Below, in pieces: positions 53,078 to 63,669 of a stretch of 64,000 nucleotides of DNA. Within the stretch, counting starts at the first letter, position 1. Every line of letters begins with the position of its first letter. This stretch comes from Lucinisca nassula (Eukaryota; Mollusca; Bivalvia; Lucinida; Lucinidae). A model generated the notes under the pieces. The model did not search any database and had not been told where the DNA came from. It saw nothing but the letters and a program-made list of their open reading frames with translations. The stretch is from NCBI GenBank assembly GCA_963580285.1, contig OY757026.1, positions 82,129,817 to 82,193,816 on the forward strand, written 5' to 3'. The position numbers and the translations under genes were made by a program.

Positions 53078-56000
53078 TTAAAATAACCAGTCCCCTCCTG
53101 CCTGCCACCTTGGTTTCTGCCTATGCCTTGTTGGACGTGTTTGAGGTCGCAATTCTGGTTGAGACCCCGGAGCAGGACTGAAGGGTTTCGCCAAAGGATT
53201 CAATGACGATCTCTCTGGGGGTATCACCACACTAGGGGATACCGGTGCATCCAGCATGTTCGCACCATCTGGAACTGCAGAGTCTGGTGCAGGTGAGGCT
53301 GCACTACCTGCCACTCCACTCGGAACATTGATATCACCGGCAGTTGTACCCTCAACCGGTGACGGTTGAGAACTGCTATTTGGTGATATATCTGTATCCG
53401 CGGAGCGTTGTTTGGATGCTGGAAGGGCCATGAATGGAAGAAGTAGATTCCTGTGCAGCATCCTTCGGATGCTCCTCCCATGTTCACGTTTGACAACGTA
53501 CACAGGAACCTCTGTATTTGGCTGTTCAACAACCAAGTACACATCTTTCTCCCATTTATCTGCCAGCTTGCACTTTCCCCTCAGTCCGACGTTGCGCACG
53601 AGTACACGGTCACCGGGCAAAAGCTGGGCATCCCGAGCTTTGAGGTCATAAGTTTCCTTATGCCTTCTGCCCTGGCGACGGGCCTCCTTGGTGGCTGTCT
53701 TATAGGCAAAGTCGAGCCTCTTTTTCAGATCGGCTGCAAACTTTGTCTGGTTAGCATGCCTACTCTCTGGATTTATGCCTAGAAAGGCATCCACTGCCAA
53801 TCTAGGGTGTCGCCCAAACATTAGATAGTGGGGCGAAAATCCAGTGGTCTCATGACGAGTTGAGTTGTAGGCATGAACCAAGGGCGCAACGTAGGACTTC
53901 CAGTTAGACTTCTGGTCATCCTCCAAAGTACCCAACATATTGAGCAGAGTCTGGTTAAAGCACTCAGGCATTCCATTACCCATGGGATGGTAGGGTGTAG
54001 TCCTAGACTTGTCAACGTTAGCAATGGAACACAGCTCTTTAATAACCTGGCTCTCAAAATTGCGGCCCTGGTCACTATGTAAACGGGATGGAAACCCATA
54101 GTGACAGATGAAGTTTTCGAAGAGAACTTTAGCGGTTGTCTTGGCCGTTTGGTTCTTGGTTGGTATGGCCTGAGCATAGCGGGTGAAATGGTCTGTAATT
54201 ACCAAGATGTTTTCGTAACCACCCGCTGATGTCTCAAGAGACAGAAAATCCATGCATACCAAGTCCATGGGATAAGTGGACTCTACAGTCACAAGTTTTG
54301 CTGGAGCCCGCTCTCGAGACTTTCTTCGGATGCATCTGGGACAGTTTCTGACTTTCTTTTCAATGTCACCATCCATCCCAGGCCAGTAAAACCGAGATTT
54401 TACCAGGGACATAGTGCGGTCTCTGCCTTGATGGCCGGCCTCATCATGCAGACCATTAAGTGCTATCTCCCGGAAAACCTCAGGCAATACCAGCTGGTTT
54501 ACAGAGGTGCCATGTAAAGAGTGACGACGGTAAAGTACCTCGTCTTTGAAAAATAGACTGTCCCAATCCTTCAAGATTTTCTGACATTCTGTCTCCTCAA
54601 GAGCAATCTGTCTCTTGGTAGGTTTGTGTCCAGAGGCAAGAATGGTTTTCACTCTGCTCAACGTGCCGTCAATGGTTTGTTCAGCACGCCAGTCAACTTG
54701 ACTGAAATCTGAACCAGAGTCAGAGCCAACCTCTTCACCAGTGAGGTCAAACTGCTGCGCAACCAATACACATTCAACTGCCGGCGCCTCCTCTTTAGGG
54801 GCTAATACCGCCTGGCAGATGGCCTTAATAGCGTCATTAAACAGGACCCCTTTATCAGTAGATGGTAATCTACTGAGGGCATCGGCATCTTGGTTTTTCT
54901 TGCCGGACCTGTAAATGAGCTTGAAATTGTAACTGGACAGAGCGGCTAGCCAACGATGGCCTGTGGCATCTAGCTTAGCCGTTGTTAGAACATACGTCAA
55001 TGGATTGTTGTCTGTTCTAACAGTGAATTTATTTCCATACAAGTAATCATGGAATTTATCACACACTGCCCATTTCAAGGCCAAAAATTCAAGTTTATGT
55101 GCAGGGTAATTGCACTCACTGGCTCTAAGACCTCTGCTAGCATAGGCTATGACACGTTCTATACCATCTTGTTCTTGGTATAGAACAGCACCTAGCCCAT
55201 CACCACTAGCATCGATGTTCAAAATGAACTCTTTGCTATAGTCTGAATATGCCAAGACTGGTGGTGATGTAAGCTTTTCGATTATTGTATCGAAAGCTGT
55301 TTGTTGATCAGGCCCCCAAGACCAAGGAACTGCAGACTTAGATCGCTTGGCTTTCTTGGTTGTTGGGTGTCCTACTAACAGGTCATTGAGAGGCTTCGCA
55401 ATTTTGGAGTAATTACAGACAAAGCGCCTGTAATAACCCGCAAAACCGAGAAAACTACGCAATTCCTGTATATTGGAAGGGGCAGGCCATTCTTTTAACG
55501 CTGCAATTTTGTCAGGATCTGTCTGGACACCCTTATCACTGACAATGTGGCCTAAGTACTGCACCTGGGTCTTGAAAAACTCACACTTGGAGGCTTTGAG
55601 CTTTAAGCCGTGCTGCTCAAGCTGTTTGAACACATTTTGCAGCCTGGTGATGTGTTCATCGAATGTCTTACTGAAGATGATTATATCATCTAAGTAAATG
55701 AGACATTCCTTCAAGTGTAGGTCCCCCATACAGCGCTCCATAAGCCTCTGAAATGTGCTAGGTGCATTAGTAAGGCCGAAGGCCATCCTATTACATTCAA
55801 AGAAGCCTAGGGGGCCGGCAGAGAATGCAGTCTTATGTTTATCCCCTTCTTTGATTCCAACCTGCCAGTAGCCAGATCTAAGGTCAAGTTTTGAAAAGTA
55901 TTTCGAGCCAGACAACGTGTCAATGGTCTCTTCTATTCTTGGCAAGGCATAGGCATCCTTTATTGTCTTGTTGTTCAACTTCCGGAAATCAATACAAAAG

Positions 56001-57172
56001 CGGAGGCTATTGTCTTTTTTCCGGACAAGAACAATGTTGGAAGAAAATGGGCTTTGAGAATTTCGTATAGCCCCTGCATCCAACATTTCTTTTAAATGTT
56101 GGCGTACCTCCTCAAACATTGCCGGAGGTATACGCCTGTATGGATCCTTAAAAGGAGTAGGATCATTTAAGTTTATCTCGTGTTCCACCAGGTTGGTGAA
56201 ACCAAGATCTGTAGGTCCAGTGGAAAAAATATGCTTCCACTGGCTAAGTAAATCAGAAGCCTGTGTATGCTGTTGAGGAGTTAAGTTCTCCGCTGACAAA
56301 TCTACTTTGATTTCCTCAGCATGACTATCACTAGTACTAGCCCGCTGAGAAAATGAAGTAGAAAACGGATTTACATTTTCTACAACTTTTACCTCATGTA
56401 AATCACATAGTTGGCTTCTAGGTTTAATAGTAATAGGCCTGGCCGAAAGATTGCATATCCTAACAGGGACTCTAGCTGTCTTTGCATTGGGCTTTACAGA
56501 AACCAAACGAGGACAAACATTAAAATCAGAAGTTAAAATATTGTTTTCTGTGACAGCATTTTCCATTGTGGAAGTATTTCTAACTAAACCCGTTAATGTT
56601 CGGGTTTCATTGGGTTTTAAAATAACTGGAGTTTTGTTTGTAGATTTAACAAACCTTGTTTGGGAATATGAAAGAGCAGAAAATGCATTATTCCATGCAG
56701 CCGAAATATTTGGGTCCGATGCAACATCTTCCCTGAGTGAACCAATAATATTTGTACCAACTATCAGAGGAACTTGGCCAGAGTATCTGGTAGTCGGCAC
56801 AACTAGAACCGGAACAACCAAAGGAACATGTTCTACTTCAGGAATTTTTATTTCTGCTTCAATATATCCCGAATAAGGTATTTTTGAGCCACTTGCTCCA
56901 CTAATATTTAAATTAAAATCAGCAATGTCTTTCAGCTCAGGCCTTGGATCCATTTGTTGATAAAAGTCATCACAAATTGTTGTGATCATGGATCCTGAAT
57001 CAATAAGGGCCACACAAGACTGACCATTAATTAAAATCTCTGATTCATTTGTTGAACCAACCATACGGGAAAATAAAGTTGGATCACTATTGGAGCTATC
57101 AGAGTTCAAAGGGGAGTCCTTATTTTGCTCCGCAATAAAGACCCCTTCTAGTTTGAATGATTCAAACCAGAG
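53078..57172 (-). CDS. pol: Gypsy pol: protease, RT, RNase H, integrase
   Basis: About 1350 codons without a stop, read in the -1 frame relative to gag. The frame is open from 57172 and overlaps the last 25 bases of gag, so it is probably made by frameshifting; the apparent start at 57109 is TTG. Numbered from that codon: protease LIDSGS (37-39 DSG); RT about 355-525 with FSKLDLRSG (D409) and IYLDDIIIFS (DD 474-475); RNase H 628-745 with NIDASG (D633), E674, D700 and D743; integrase zinc finger H888, H893, C923, C926; integrase core D954, D1013, E1049, the D-x-D-35-E spacing. The C-terminus (1225-1343) is Pro/Ser-rich and has no chromodomain that I can see. All catalytic residues are present. 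Confidence 0.97.
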   Translation of the reverse strand, partial: LWFESFKLEGVFIAEQNKDSPLNSDSSNSDPTLFSRMVGSTNESEILINGQSCVALIDSGSMITTICDDFYQQMDPRPELKDIADFNLNISGASGSKIPYSGYIEAEIKIPEVEHVPLVVPVLVVPTTRYSGQVPLIVGTNIIGSLREDVASDPNISAAWNNAFSALSYSQTRFVKSTNKTPVILKPNETRTLTGLVRNTSTMENAVTENNILTSDFNVCPRLVSVKPNAKTARVPVRICNLSARPITIKPRSQLCDLHEVKVVENVNPFSTSFSQRASTSDSHAEEIKVDLSAENLTPQQHTQASDLLSQWKHIFSTGPTDLGFTNLVEHEINLNDPTPFKDPYRRIPPAMFEEVRQHLKEMLDAGAIRNSQSPFSSNIVLVRKKDNSLRFCIDFRKLNNKTIKDAYALPRIEETIDTLSGSKYFSKLDLRSGYWQVGIKEGDKHKTAFSAGPLGFFECNRMAFGLTNAPSTFQRLMERCMGDLHLKECLIYLDDIIIFSKTFDEHITRLQNVFKQLEQHGLKLKASKCEFFKTQVQYLGHIVSDKGVQTDPDKIAALKEWPAPSNIQELRSFLGFAGYYRRFVCNYSKIAKPLNDLLVGHPTTKKAKRSKSAVPWSWGPDQQTAFDTIIEKLTSPPVLAYSDYSKEFILNIDASGDGLGAVLYQEQDGIERVIAYASRGLRASECNYPAHKLEFLALKWAVCDKFHDYLYGNKFTVRTDNNPLTYVLTTAKLDATGHRWLAALSSYNFKLIYRSGKKNQDADALSRLPSTDKGVLFNDAIKAICQAVLAPKEEAPAVECVLVAQQFDLTGEEVGSDSGSDFSQVDWRAEQTIDGTLSRVKTILASGHKPTKRQIALEETECQKILKDWDSLFFKDEVLYRRHSLHGTSVNQLVLPEVFREIALNGLHDEAGHQGRDRTMSLVKSRFYWPGMDGDIEKKVRNCPRCIRRKSRERAPAKLVTVESTYPMDLVCMDFLSLETSAGGYENILVITDHFTRYAQAIPTKNQTAKTTAKVLFENFICHYGFPSRLHSDQGRNFESQVIKELCSIANVDKSRTTPYHPMGNGMPECFNQTLLNMLGTLEDDQKSNWKSYVAPLVHAYNSTRHETTGFSPHYLMFGRHPRLAVDAFLGINPESRHANQTKFAADLKKRLDFAYKTATKEARRQGRRHKETYDLKARDAQLLPGDRVLVRNVGLRGKCKLADKWEKDVYLVVEQPNTEVPVYVVKREHGRSIRRMLHRNLLLPFMALPASKQRSADTDISPNSSSQPSPVEGTTAGDINVPSGVAGSAASPAPDSAVPDGANMLDAPVSPSVVIPPERSSLNPLAKPFSPAPGSQPELRPQTRPTRHRQKPRWQAGGDWLF

Positions 57173-57175
57173 TCA
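57148..57175 (-). promoter_or_regulatory. gag-pol overlap, likely -1 frameshift region
   Basis: The pol frame opens after a TGA at 57173-57175 and gag stops at 57148-57150, so any shift must occur in about 24 bases. The last gag codons read CAT TCA AAC TAG. AAAC offers a YYZ-like slip, but the canonical XXXYYYZ heptamer is not present. A structure downstream was not assessed. Confidence 0.55.
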
Positions 57176-59223
57176 GTCTGTGTATCAGCACTTCTAAAAG
57201 TGTGTTGATTAGCCCCTTGTTGTTGGGATTGGCCTCTGCCATAAGAGCCTCTACCCCTATGATAAGAGCCGCCTCTTCCCCTTGGGAAAGAAGAGCCCCT
57301 ACCACGAGGAAAAGATCCCCGATTGGCAGAGTTACCTCGATTTGAGAAAGAACCACGTTCATGGAAAGAACCACGTTGGGCAGGAGGGGATGGTGTGGTA
57401 TTGTTACTATGTGGAAGAGTGGATGGGCCTGGTGATTGAGAAGCAAGACATGCCTCACTGAATTTCTTTTCAAGCCCATCCATCCTCTCACGAAGCATTT
57501 TCATCTGATTGGCAATGCTGTCCAACTTCTGACCAGTATTGTCAAAAGAGGACTGTGCCATCTGTTTTGATGGTTTGTCAACTTTGGCATGCTGGCTGTC
57601 ATTGACAGATGATGTCAAAGTTGACATCTGCTTTGTAATAGCAGATGTATTTAGATCCTGTTCTATGGATCTGATAGACTTTCGCAGGCTGTTGAAGTCT
57701 TTATCAACTTCAAACTTATACCTGCTCGAGTTCTTTAACAATGGATCTTTTAGTCCATTCCATAGTTTAGAACAGAGCATTTCATTTTTGATTTGCTCTT
57801 CTATAAATCTGTTTTGGGTAGCTCTCCTCAACAGATTCTCAATTCTTACACTGAAATCAGCAACTGACTCATCTGGCAGTTGTGATTCCAGGTAGAACTG
57901 TTGTATTAAAACTTCACATGAAGAAACATTGCCATATATCCCCTCAAGTTTGATTAAAATATCTGTTGGTGAAGCAGTTTCACCAACTGTAAGTAAAATG
58001 TCTCTGGCTTTGCCTTTGAGAGATTTTCTTACAGCCTGGAGAATAAAAGAATCAGGATAAATTGATTCTCTTATGAGGCAGCTGAGTTCAAACTTCCAGA
58101 CTTCAAAGGAAACATCCCCTTTCTGATTTTCACCAGAAAAGAATGGAAGTTGTGGAACCCGCATGCCTGCTAATAAAGAATTATTAAGGGTACTATTAAA
58201 AGAGCCTTGACCCTGCAATGTACAACTTGAGGGTGGCAATGGATTAAAAGAAGCAACATATTGCTGACTAGGACATGGTTCCTGTTTAATTTCCACTGGG
58301 GGAGGTTGTGTAATATTATTACCTTTTAAAGATATCTTATTTTGTTGTACACTTTTGGCTTTTGAGGTCTTAAATGGTGTACAAATTTGAGGAGGAGAAA
58401 TATTTTGTTCCTCTTTCACCATTTGTGTATGAGGGGCAGCATTATTTGCTTCCCTACTTGAGTGGTGAAAGGGAAACTCGGGACCAAAAGTCACCCTGTG
58501 CCCCTGCTTTTTATAGTTTGTAGGCTCACCACGGAAAGGATTGGGAGGGGTTTTGTTCAAACTATGAACAATATTTGGCTGAAGGGATGAGCCAGGTCCA
58601 CCATGGGTGTATGAATCCCTTAAAAAGGGATCAGAAGCATACTCCTGCTTAATATTAACAGGATTATGGAGTATACCTAAAGATTTTGGTCTATGAACCA
58701 GGTGTTCAAATTCTTTAGGGTATGGGGGTCTTGGGGGTGGACTGGGTGAGCCTCTATCATATAAAGGGCCTTGATTTGATTCAAGAGGTCTAAGTGGGGA
58801 TTCTTGGGGTAGGGCTGGGGTAACTGGGGTCATTGGTTTGGGTGTGGGAGGGGCAACTGGAGCTATTTGTTTGGGTGTGGGAGGGAAAGCTGGGGTAACA
58901 AGAGACATTTGGTTGGGCGGGGGTGGAGTATGGTATCTCAGAATGGGTGTGGGTGGGGGAACAACCCTAAATTGGGGCTGGGTGTTAAAAGCAGGACCCA
59001 CAGGTGTACTGGTAGTCCCCATATTAGCAAGCTCACTAGCTTGTGTTTCTTCTTCTTCCTCTTCTTCAACTTCTTCTTCTACCTCTTCTTCTTCTTCTAT
59101 TTCCTCTTCATGGCGAGGTATTATGTCGAAGCGGCCTGTACGCCTCAACATCTCGACCATGAATTCTATGTCCTTTTCAGGCCAAATAGATTTAAAATCA
59201 ATTTCTTGGCCTCCTTCTGCCAT
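57148..59223 (-). CDS. gag: Gypsy gag, PNMA-like capsid with RGG-type C-terminus
   Basis: The true start is the ATG at 59221-59223 (MAEGGQEIDF); open sequence upstream begins with a TTG. 691 residues. About 20-80 is acidic (E-rich runs), 80-320 is Pro-rich, and about 370-540 is the capsid-like core (FFSGENQKGDVSFEVWKFEL, SLKGKARDILLTVG, LIQQFYLESQLPDESVADFS), similar in style to PNMA/Gypsy capsids. About 550-610 contains a short coiled-coil-like stretch (LRERMDGLEKKF). The C-terminus is arginine/glycine-rich (RGSFPRGRGSSFPRGRG and related), with no CCHC zinc knuckle. The stop TAG is at 57148-57150. Confidence 0.95.
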   Translation of the reverse strand: MAEGGQEIDFKSIWPEKDIEFMVEMLRRTGRFDIIPRHEEEIEEEEEVEEEVEEEEEEETQASELANMGTTSTPVGPAFNTQPQFRVVPPPTPILRYHTPPPPNQMSLVTPAFPPTPKQIAPVAPPTPKPMTPVTPALPQESPLRPLESNQGPLYDRGSPSPPPRPPYPKEFEHLVHRPKSLGILHNPVNIKQEYASDPFLRDSYTHGGPGSSLQPNIVHSLNKTPPNPFRGEPTNYKKQGHRVTFGPEFPFHHSSREANNAAPHTQMVKEEQNISPPQICTPFKTSKAKSVQQNKISLKGNNITQPPPVEIKQEPCPSQQYVASFNPLPPSSCTLQGQGSFNSTLNNSLLAGMRVPQLPFFSGENQKGDVSFEVWKFELSCLIRESIYPDSFILQAVRKSLKGKARDILLTVGETASPTDILIKLEGIYGNVSSCEVLIQQFYLESQLPDESVADFSVRIENLLRRATQNRFIEEQIKNEMLCSKLWNGLKDPLLKNSSRYKFEVDKDFNSLRKSIRSIEQDLNTSAITKQMSTLTSSVNDSQHAKVDKPSKQMAQSSFDNTGQKLDSIANQMKMLRERMDGLEKKFSEACLASQSPGPSTLPHSNNTTPSPPAQRGSFHERGSFSNRGNSANRGSFPRGRGSSFPRGRGGSYHRGRGSYGRGQSQQQGANQHTFRSADTQTDSGLNHSN

Positions 59224-61145
59224 GATGGAACAATGTAAACAATTTAAACAAGTAAACAAGACAGGTAAAAAAAAAAAAAAAAAAAAAAAAGAAAAATAAT
59301 TTATTAATAAAATGTCAAAAGTTCAAATTCTCAGGGTTTACCTGTTTTCCATGGACATCACCATAGAATTTCTTCATTCAAAATGGCAGCAAGGCAAAAT
59401 ATTCTCAAAATATCCGAAGTACATCTAGTACCCACAACCTGCCATACAATACTGAAATTATTCTATGGACTAGTTTCACTGTCTGTGATAAAAATGTACA
59501 TTGCCACTAGAAATGCACAAATAATCTCACAGACAGGTATATAAAGTATAGTGCTTACTATTCACTCAACAAGAAGTGGACTTGTCCACATATCTATCTG
59601 TCACAAATTTAACACCAACAATAGAAATTCACTAAATATTCACTAGTGACAGACTTCTTCACTAATATTATAGCATGTGAGCATACTCACAATTAAATGT
59701 AGAAATTTCAAGTATTGTGAAAATATTCACAAAAACAAGAAATTCTATGCACTATACATGTATTACTATGTCTCAACTAGAGAGCTGGGTACCAGAGTAC
59801 TGGGAAAACAACCGTTCATTCAACAAGCTAATTTTAAAACAAAAACACTACATTTGCATAATACATGATGATAACACACAAACATACTATTGATTGGTGT
59901 AGACGGAAACTTGAGTATGTGAGGCTTGAACGGGCTTGCATGAAAAAGCCAACTTTTTTTTTTTTTTTTTTTAATGGAGGGGTAAACTTGAGTACCCGGA
60001 GAAAAACACTTTACGGACTTTCATGTCAAATGTAAGGGTGAGACTCCAAAGCAGGGTGATAGAGGATAATGATTGATGGGGACATAAACATTCATGACAG
60101 GGAATGACTGAAAAGAAGAAAGAAAATACAGTAAAATTTATCTTACCAGGAGCAGTCTTCTACTATTCTTGTAAGTGTGACGCACAGCAAAGGAAAGTAC
60201 CAGTGCAAAAGAAGTAAGGTTAGTTGTTACCTTGAGTGGTGCAGAGAAGAGAAATCACCAACTGAAAAATGAAGAGAAAGTATCAGAAAAATAGAAAAAC
60301 ATCTCGTATACATGCACATATATAGCAAAAAGCTACGAAAAAGGCTTAAATTTCATGGAAATACATGCATTTTGCCTATAAATGGCTTTCTGAGTAAAAC
60401 CGTACTCTTCAGAATATTCAGTACATCACAAAGCACAAATGATATTGATCACTCTGATCAGAAGCCACACGGCATGATCTGATATTTCACTATTTACACG
60501 AAATGTAACACATTCGGCTATAAATGGCTTTCTGATGAAAACCGGACCATTCAAAATATTCAAATCACTGTAAATCACAGAAAGTAAAAATCACTCTGAT
60601 CAGGGTCCACAAGGCATGACATCAGTTTACACTATTTTACGATAGAAATACACAGTCACATGCGAAATAGCAGGGCGAGCATTGTTGTGTATGTAATAAA
60701 CAGACTAGAATGCAGGCAAACATGTAATACCATGCAAAATGGGTACACACTGTTTCCCTAAATGTTCCACTATGTCACACACATGTCATATGGAAAATCA
60801 GAAAATGATCACTGTACACTACACCGAACACATTGCATCTGTTGATAAAAGAGAAAGAGAGAGATCTAGAACTAATCATTTGGCAGTTTGACACTGAATA
60901 AGTCAAGACAGTTTATCAATATGTACATAGAATGTGCATATAAACAGACTGTACCTGTAATCAACAGATGCAATTTTTCAGTAAAAAGAAAAGATAGAGA
61001 GTCACCGAGCACTGTCACTGATTAAACACATCTGTCTTATATAAAGACAGAAAAGAGAGTCACATTATATTAAGTTACAGCACTGAAATGTCACTTAGAA
61101 ATTTCCATAACAGGTAAAGTCATGACAGTCTAAAACGAAAGTAGA

Positions 61146-61494
61146 AATCAGAATCAGAATCAGAATCAGAATTGTTACTGGTGACACGTCAAATGACATT
61201 CATACACCAGGACCTGTGATATTGGAAGTTAGTCCCTAGCTCTAACCAAAGATGTAAACTTAGCTACACAATCCTCAGCACCTTCAGCCGTCAAAATAAT
61301 AGAATCGGGAAGGGCATTCCAATCTCTAATGGTTCGGGGGAAAAACGATTCTTTATAAATATCCGTTCTTGCAGTAAGGGTCTGAAACGTCATTGAATGG
61401 TGTTTTCTACAATGCCTAGCTGGGGGAACAAGGTCATCTGTTGGAATGCTGGCAGCACCCTTTAGACCTTTGTATAAGAGTATGAGCCTGTGAC
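61146..61494 (-). mobile_element. LINE 3' end inside the Gypsy leader
   Basis: Matches 41253-41600: the TTCTGA repeat at the 3' end, then the C-terminal codons (RLILLYKGLKGAASIPTDDL, FQTLTARTDIYKESFFPRTI, SLVRARD), still open over about 90 residues. 5'-truncated. It must have arrived after the Gypsy element or been carried by it. Confidence 0.9.
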
Positions 61495-61749
61495 CTAATT
61501 CGGCGATACCGGTACACAGACAGTTCATACGGACAGTTTATGAATGAATAAGGAAAGAATCACAAAATAAATAAAACACTGGTACGTACCATGGTGAACG
61601 TCACATATAAAAGAATAAAATACTTAGAAAGAAGTCCTGACGGAGCACATGTTTAGATGGAAAAAGAGGCCTAGTGACGTCATCCGTAGAGGTGGGTAAA
61701 ACCTGGTACTCTGTCTCTATGGACGACCACTTCTGAAAGGGAACCTGTA

Positions 61750-61760
61750 GTTGGGCGCCA
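61750..61760 (-). promoter_or_regulatory. Primer binding site, tRNA-Lys type
   Basis: On the minus strand TGGCGCCCAAC lies one base after the 5' LTR end. It is complementary to the 3' end of a tRNA-Lys (CUU type, ...GTTGGGCGCCA, known). The match stops after 11 bases. Confidence 0.85.
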
Positions 61761-61761
61761 G

Positions 61762-62527
61762 TGTCGCGGGTTGATTTATTAGCTCGGCTGTGGCCACGGT
61801 GATTGGATGATGGATGTTGATGATGGGTCACATGATACTGATGAAACGACCACAGCTGGTCCTGTCCCACTATCTCGAGGGGGTTCGGGGTTAACTAACG
61901 ACAACAGAGATAGATGTTTCCATGTTTTTGGAGATGTCCAAAACCTTCCCTTCCCGACCTCGTCATCTGATAAATATATAAATATCCTTAGTAATAAGGA
62001 AATGTTATAATAATGTGTCCTTTGAGCTGACCGTGAGGCCTGCTCCCGCCAGAAGACAAAGTAAGACTGACCGAGGTCGAGAAGGCAATAGCAACAATAT
62101 GAATATTCATGAAATAATGACAATTATGATAATTTACAAATGTTCAACATGATAATGAAATAAAGTAAACGCATACCTGATAAATATATAAATATCCTTA
62201 GTAATAAGGAAATGTTATAATAATGTGTCCTTTGAGCTGACCGTGAGGCCTGCTCCCGCCAGAAGACAAAGTAAGACTGACAAAGAGAGCTTTGTAAGTA
62301 TGTGCGCATGCGGTGTTAATCAGTGACGTGAAAAACGCGCGAAGCTTACATAAGGACACGGATGTATATATGCGCTACTGATGAAATGCTTAAATGCTTA
62401 ATGATATATGAAAAAGATGAGTATATGAAGTATCAAAATGACTATCATTAGGGGGAAATTACTGGAAATGACTAGAAAGTCCAAAGCACAAGCGCTCCTC
62501 CAGTTTCCATAATTTCACCCTGTGACA
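61762..62527 (-). repeat. Ty3/Gypsy 5' LTR (right copy)
   Basis: 766 bp, TGTCACAGGG to CCGCGACA on the minus strand, i.e. TG...CA ends. A segment of about 110 bp (ATATAAATATCCTTAG to AAGACAAAGTAAGACTG) is present twice (61970-62070 and 62170-62280). The left LTR has it once. The extra region also contains the unique stretch AGGCAATAGCAACAATATGA. Confidence 0.95.
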
Positions 62528-62539
62528 ATTACAAAATGA

Positions 62540-63010
62540 GAGAACAAGGTTACTAGTTTTTGCTAAATCTCTATGCAATGCGTAGTATAGTTGCCATACC
62601 TAGATGCAAGTTTGTATCAAGTATCATTCAAAAATGGAACCCCTGTGGGGGGGGGGGGGGGGGCAAAGTCAGTGAAACAGCAAATGTAGGTCAATGTCAA
62701 ACATGGATGCTTGATTAATGGTGACAGCTTGTACAGAGTATCATAAGTGAAGGTCTATGGACTTGAACTTTAGGGTCAACGCTTGGGTCACAAAGTCAGT
62801 GAACCATGAAATGTAGGTCAACGTCAAATATGGATGCTTGCACAATAATGGCCATCTCTAGATGCACGTTTGTACCAAATATCGTTAATGAAACTCTTAC
62901 AGTTCTTGAGAAATGGACTTATCCATTAGACTGAACCCTAGGGTGACGGCTTGACAAATGGACGAATCAACGAAAATCCGGAAATTTATGCTAATAGCCT
63001 CGCCTGGGGT
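62540..63010 (+). repeat. AGGTCA-related repeat, right copy
   Basis: Units with AAATGTAGGTCAA.GTCAAA, GATGCTTG and GATGCACGTTTGTACCAAAT, as at 50341-50640, plus a poly-G run (62648-62665). About three diverged units. Confidence 0.7.
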
Positions 63011-63499
63011 ATTGAAGTAATCTGCCTTTTGACGTGATGTTTATTGTGTCATACAAATGAACCAACGATCTTGCAAAAGTTCCTAATACATGGATATTGG
63101 TATAATTGGGACAATAACGTATCGTCTTTACCGAAAAGGCCCCAAGGGTCATGACTAATTATGATAAAGACTCGGACTCAAAGACTGACCGTGCCAAATT
63201 ACCATATGAGCCCCGCCAAGCGAATTTGTGTCTTCGAGCATTCCGTCATGGCAAATTTTAACTGCGCATGCCCAGCCATTCAGAGGGGCCAGGGATATGG
63301 CTTTCTGTCTGAAGGTTCCTCTTGATTCACTGCTTGTATGAGCGAGCAGCGAAGGTTCTGGCGCGCCTGAACCTTCGCTGCTCGCATAGGCGATATGTAC
63401 CAAAATCGCTTGACGGGGCCCATATTATCCAGGACCGTGCAAATGTTACAAGTTGGAATGTTCGATCAGTGAAGACTCGGATCAGCCTGTGTGTTAACA
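63011..63499. other. Intergenic; GC hairpin
   Basis: At 63341-63387 GCGAGCAGCGAAGGTTC faces GAACCTTCGCTGCTCGC around TGGCGCGCCT. No gene seen. Confidence 0.7.
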
Positions 63500-63669
63500 G
63501 TGGTGTGTATTATTTTTCTTATCTCTGCTCAAAAGCATAGATTGTGGATACTCGCCACGCTGAGGCGGTTCTAACGAGTACTCACAATCTATGCTTTTGA
63601 GCAGGAATATGGAAAATCACAGAATTTATCTGAAAATATTCAGCTTTTGGTGGTAACATTTTCAATTTA

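Larger units (their letters stand above)
59224..61761 (-). other. Gypsy leader with poly-A, tandem repeats and a LINE fragment
   Basis: Contains an A-run (59267-59290) just upstream of gag, a poly-T run (59954-59972), and two copies of about 130 bp with GGCTATAAATGGCTTTCTGA-like text (60360-60490, 60520-60630). No frame of note. It is long for a Gypsy leader even after removing the LINE piece. Confidence 0.75.
51431..62527 (-). mobile_element. Complete Ty3/Gypsy LTR retrotransposon
   Basis: About 11.1 kb: 5' LTR (61762-62527), PBS, a long leader of about 2.5 kb, gag, pol (protease, RT, RNase H, integrase), about 1.1 kb of non-coding 3' region, PPT, 3' LTR. The leader carries a LINE fragment. 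No envelope-like frame is seen. I found no 5-bp target duplication (left flank CGATC/TA, right flank ATTAC). The domain order protease-RT-RNase H-integrase places it in Ty3/Gypsy rather than Copia. Its clade within Gypsy cannot be fixed by eye. Confidence 0.95.
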
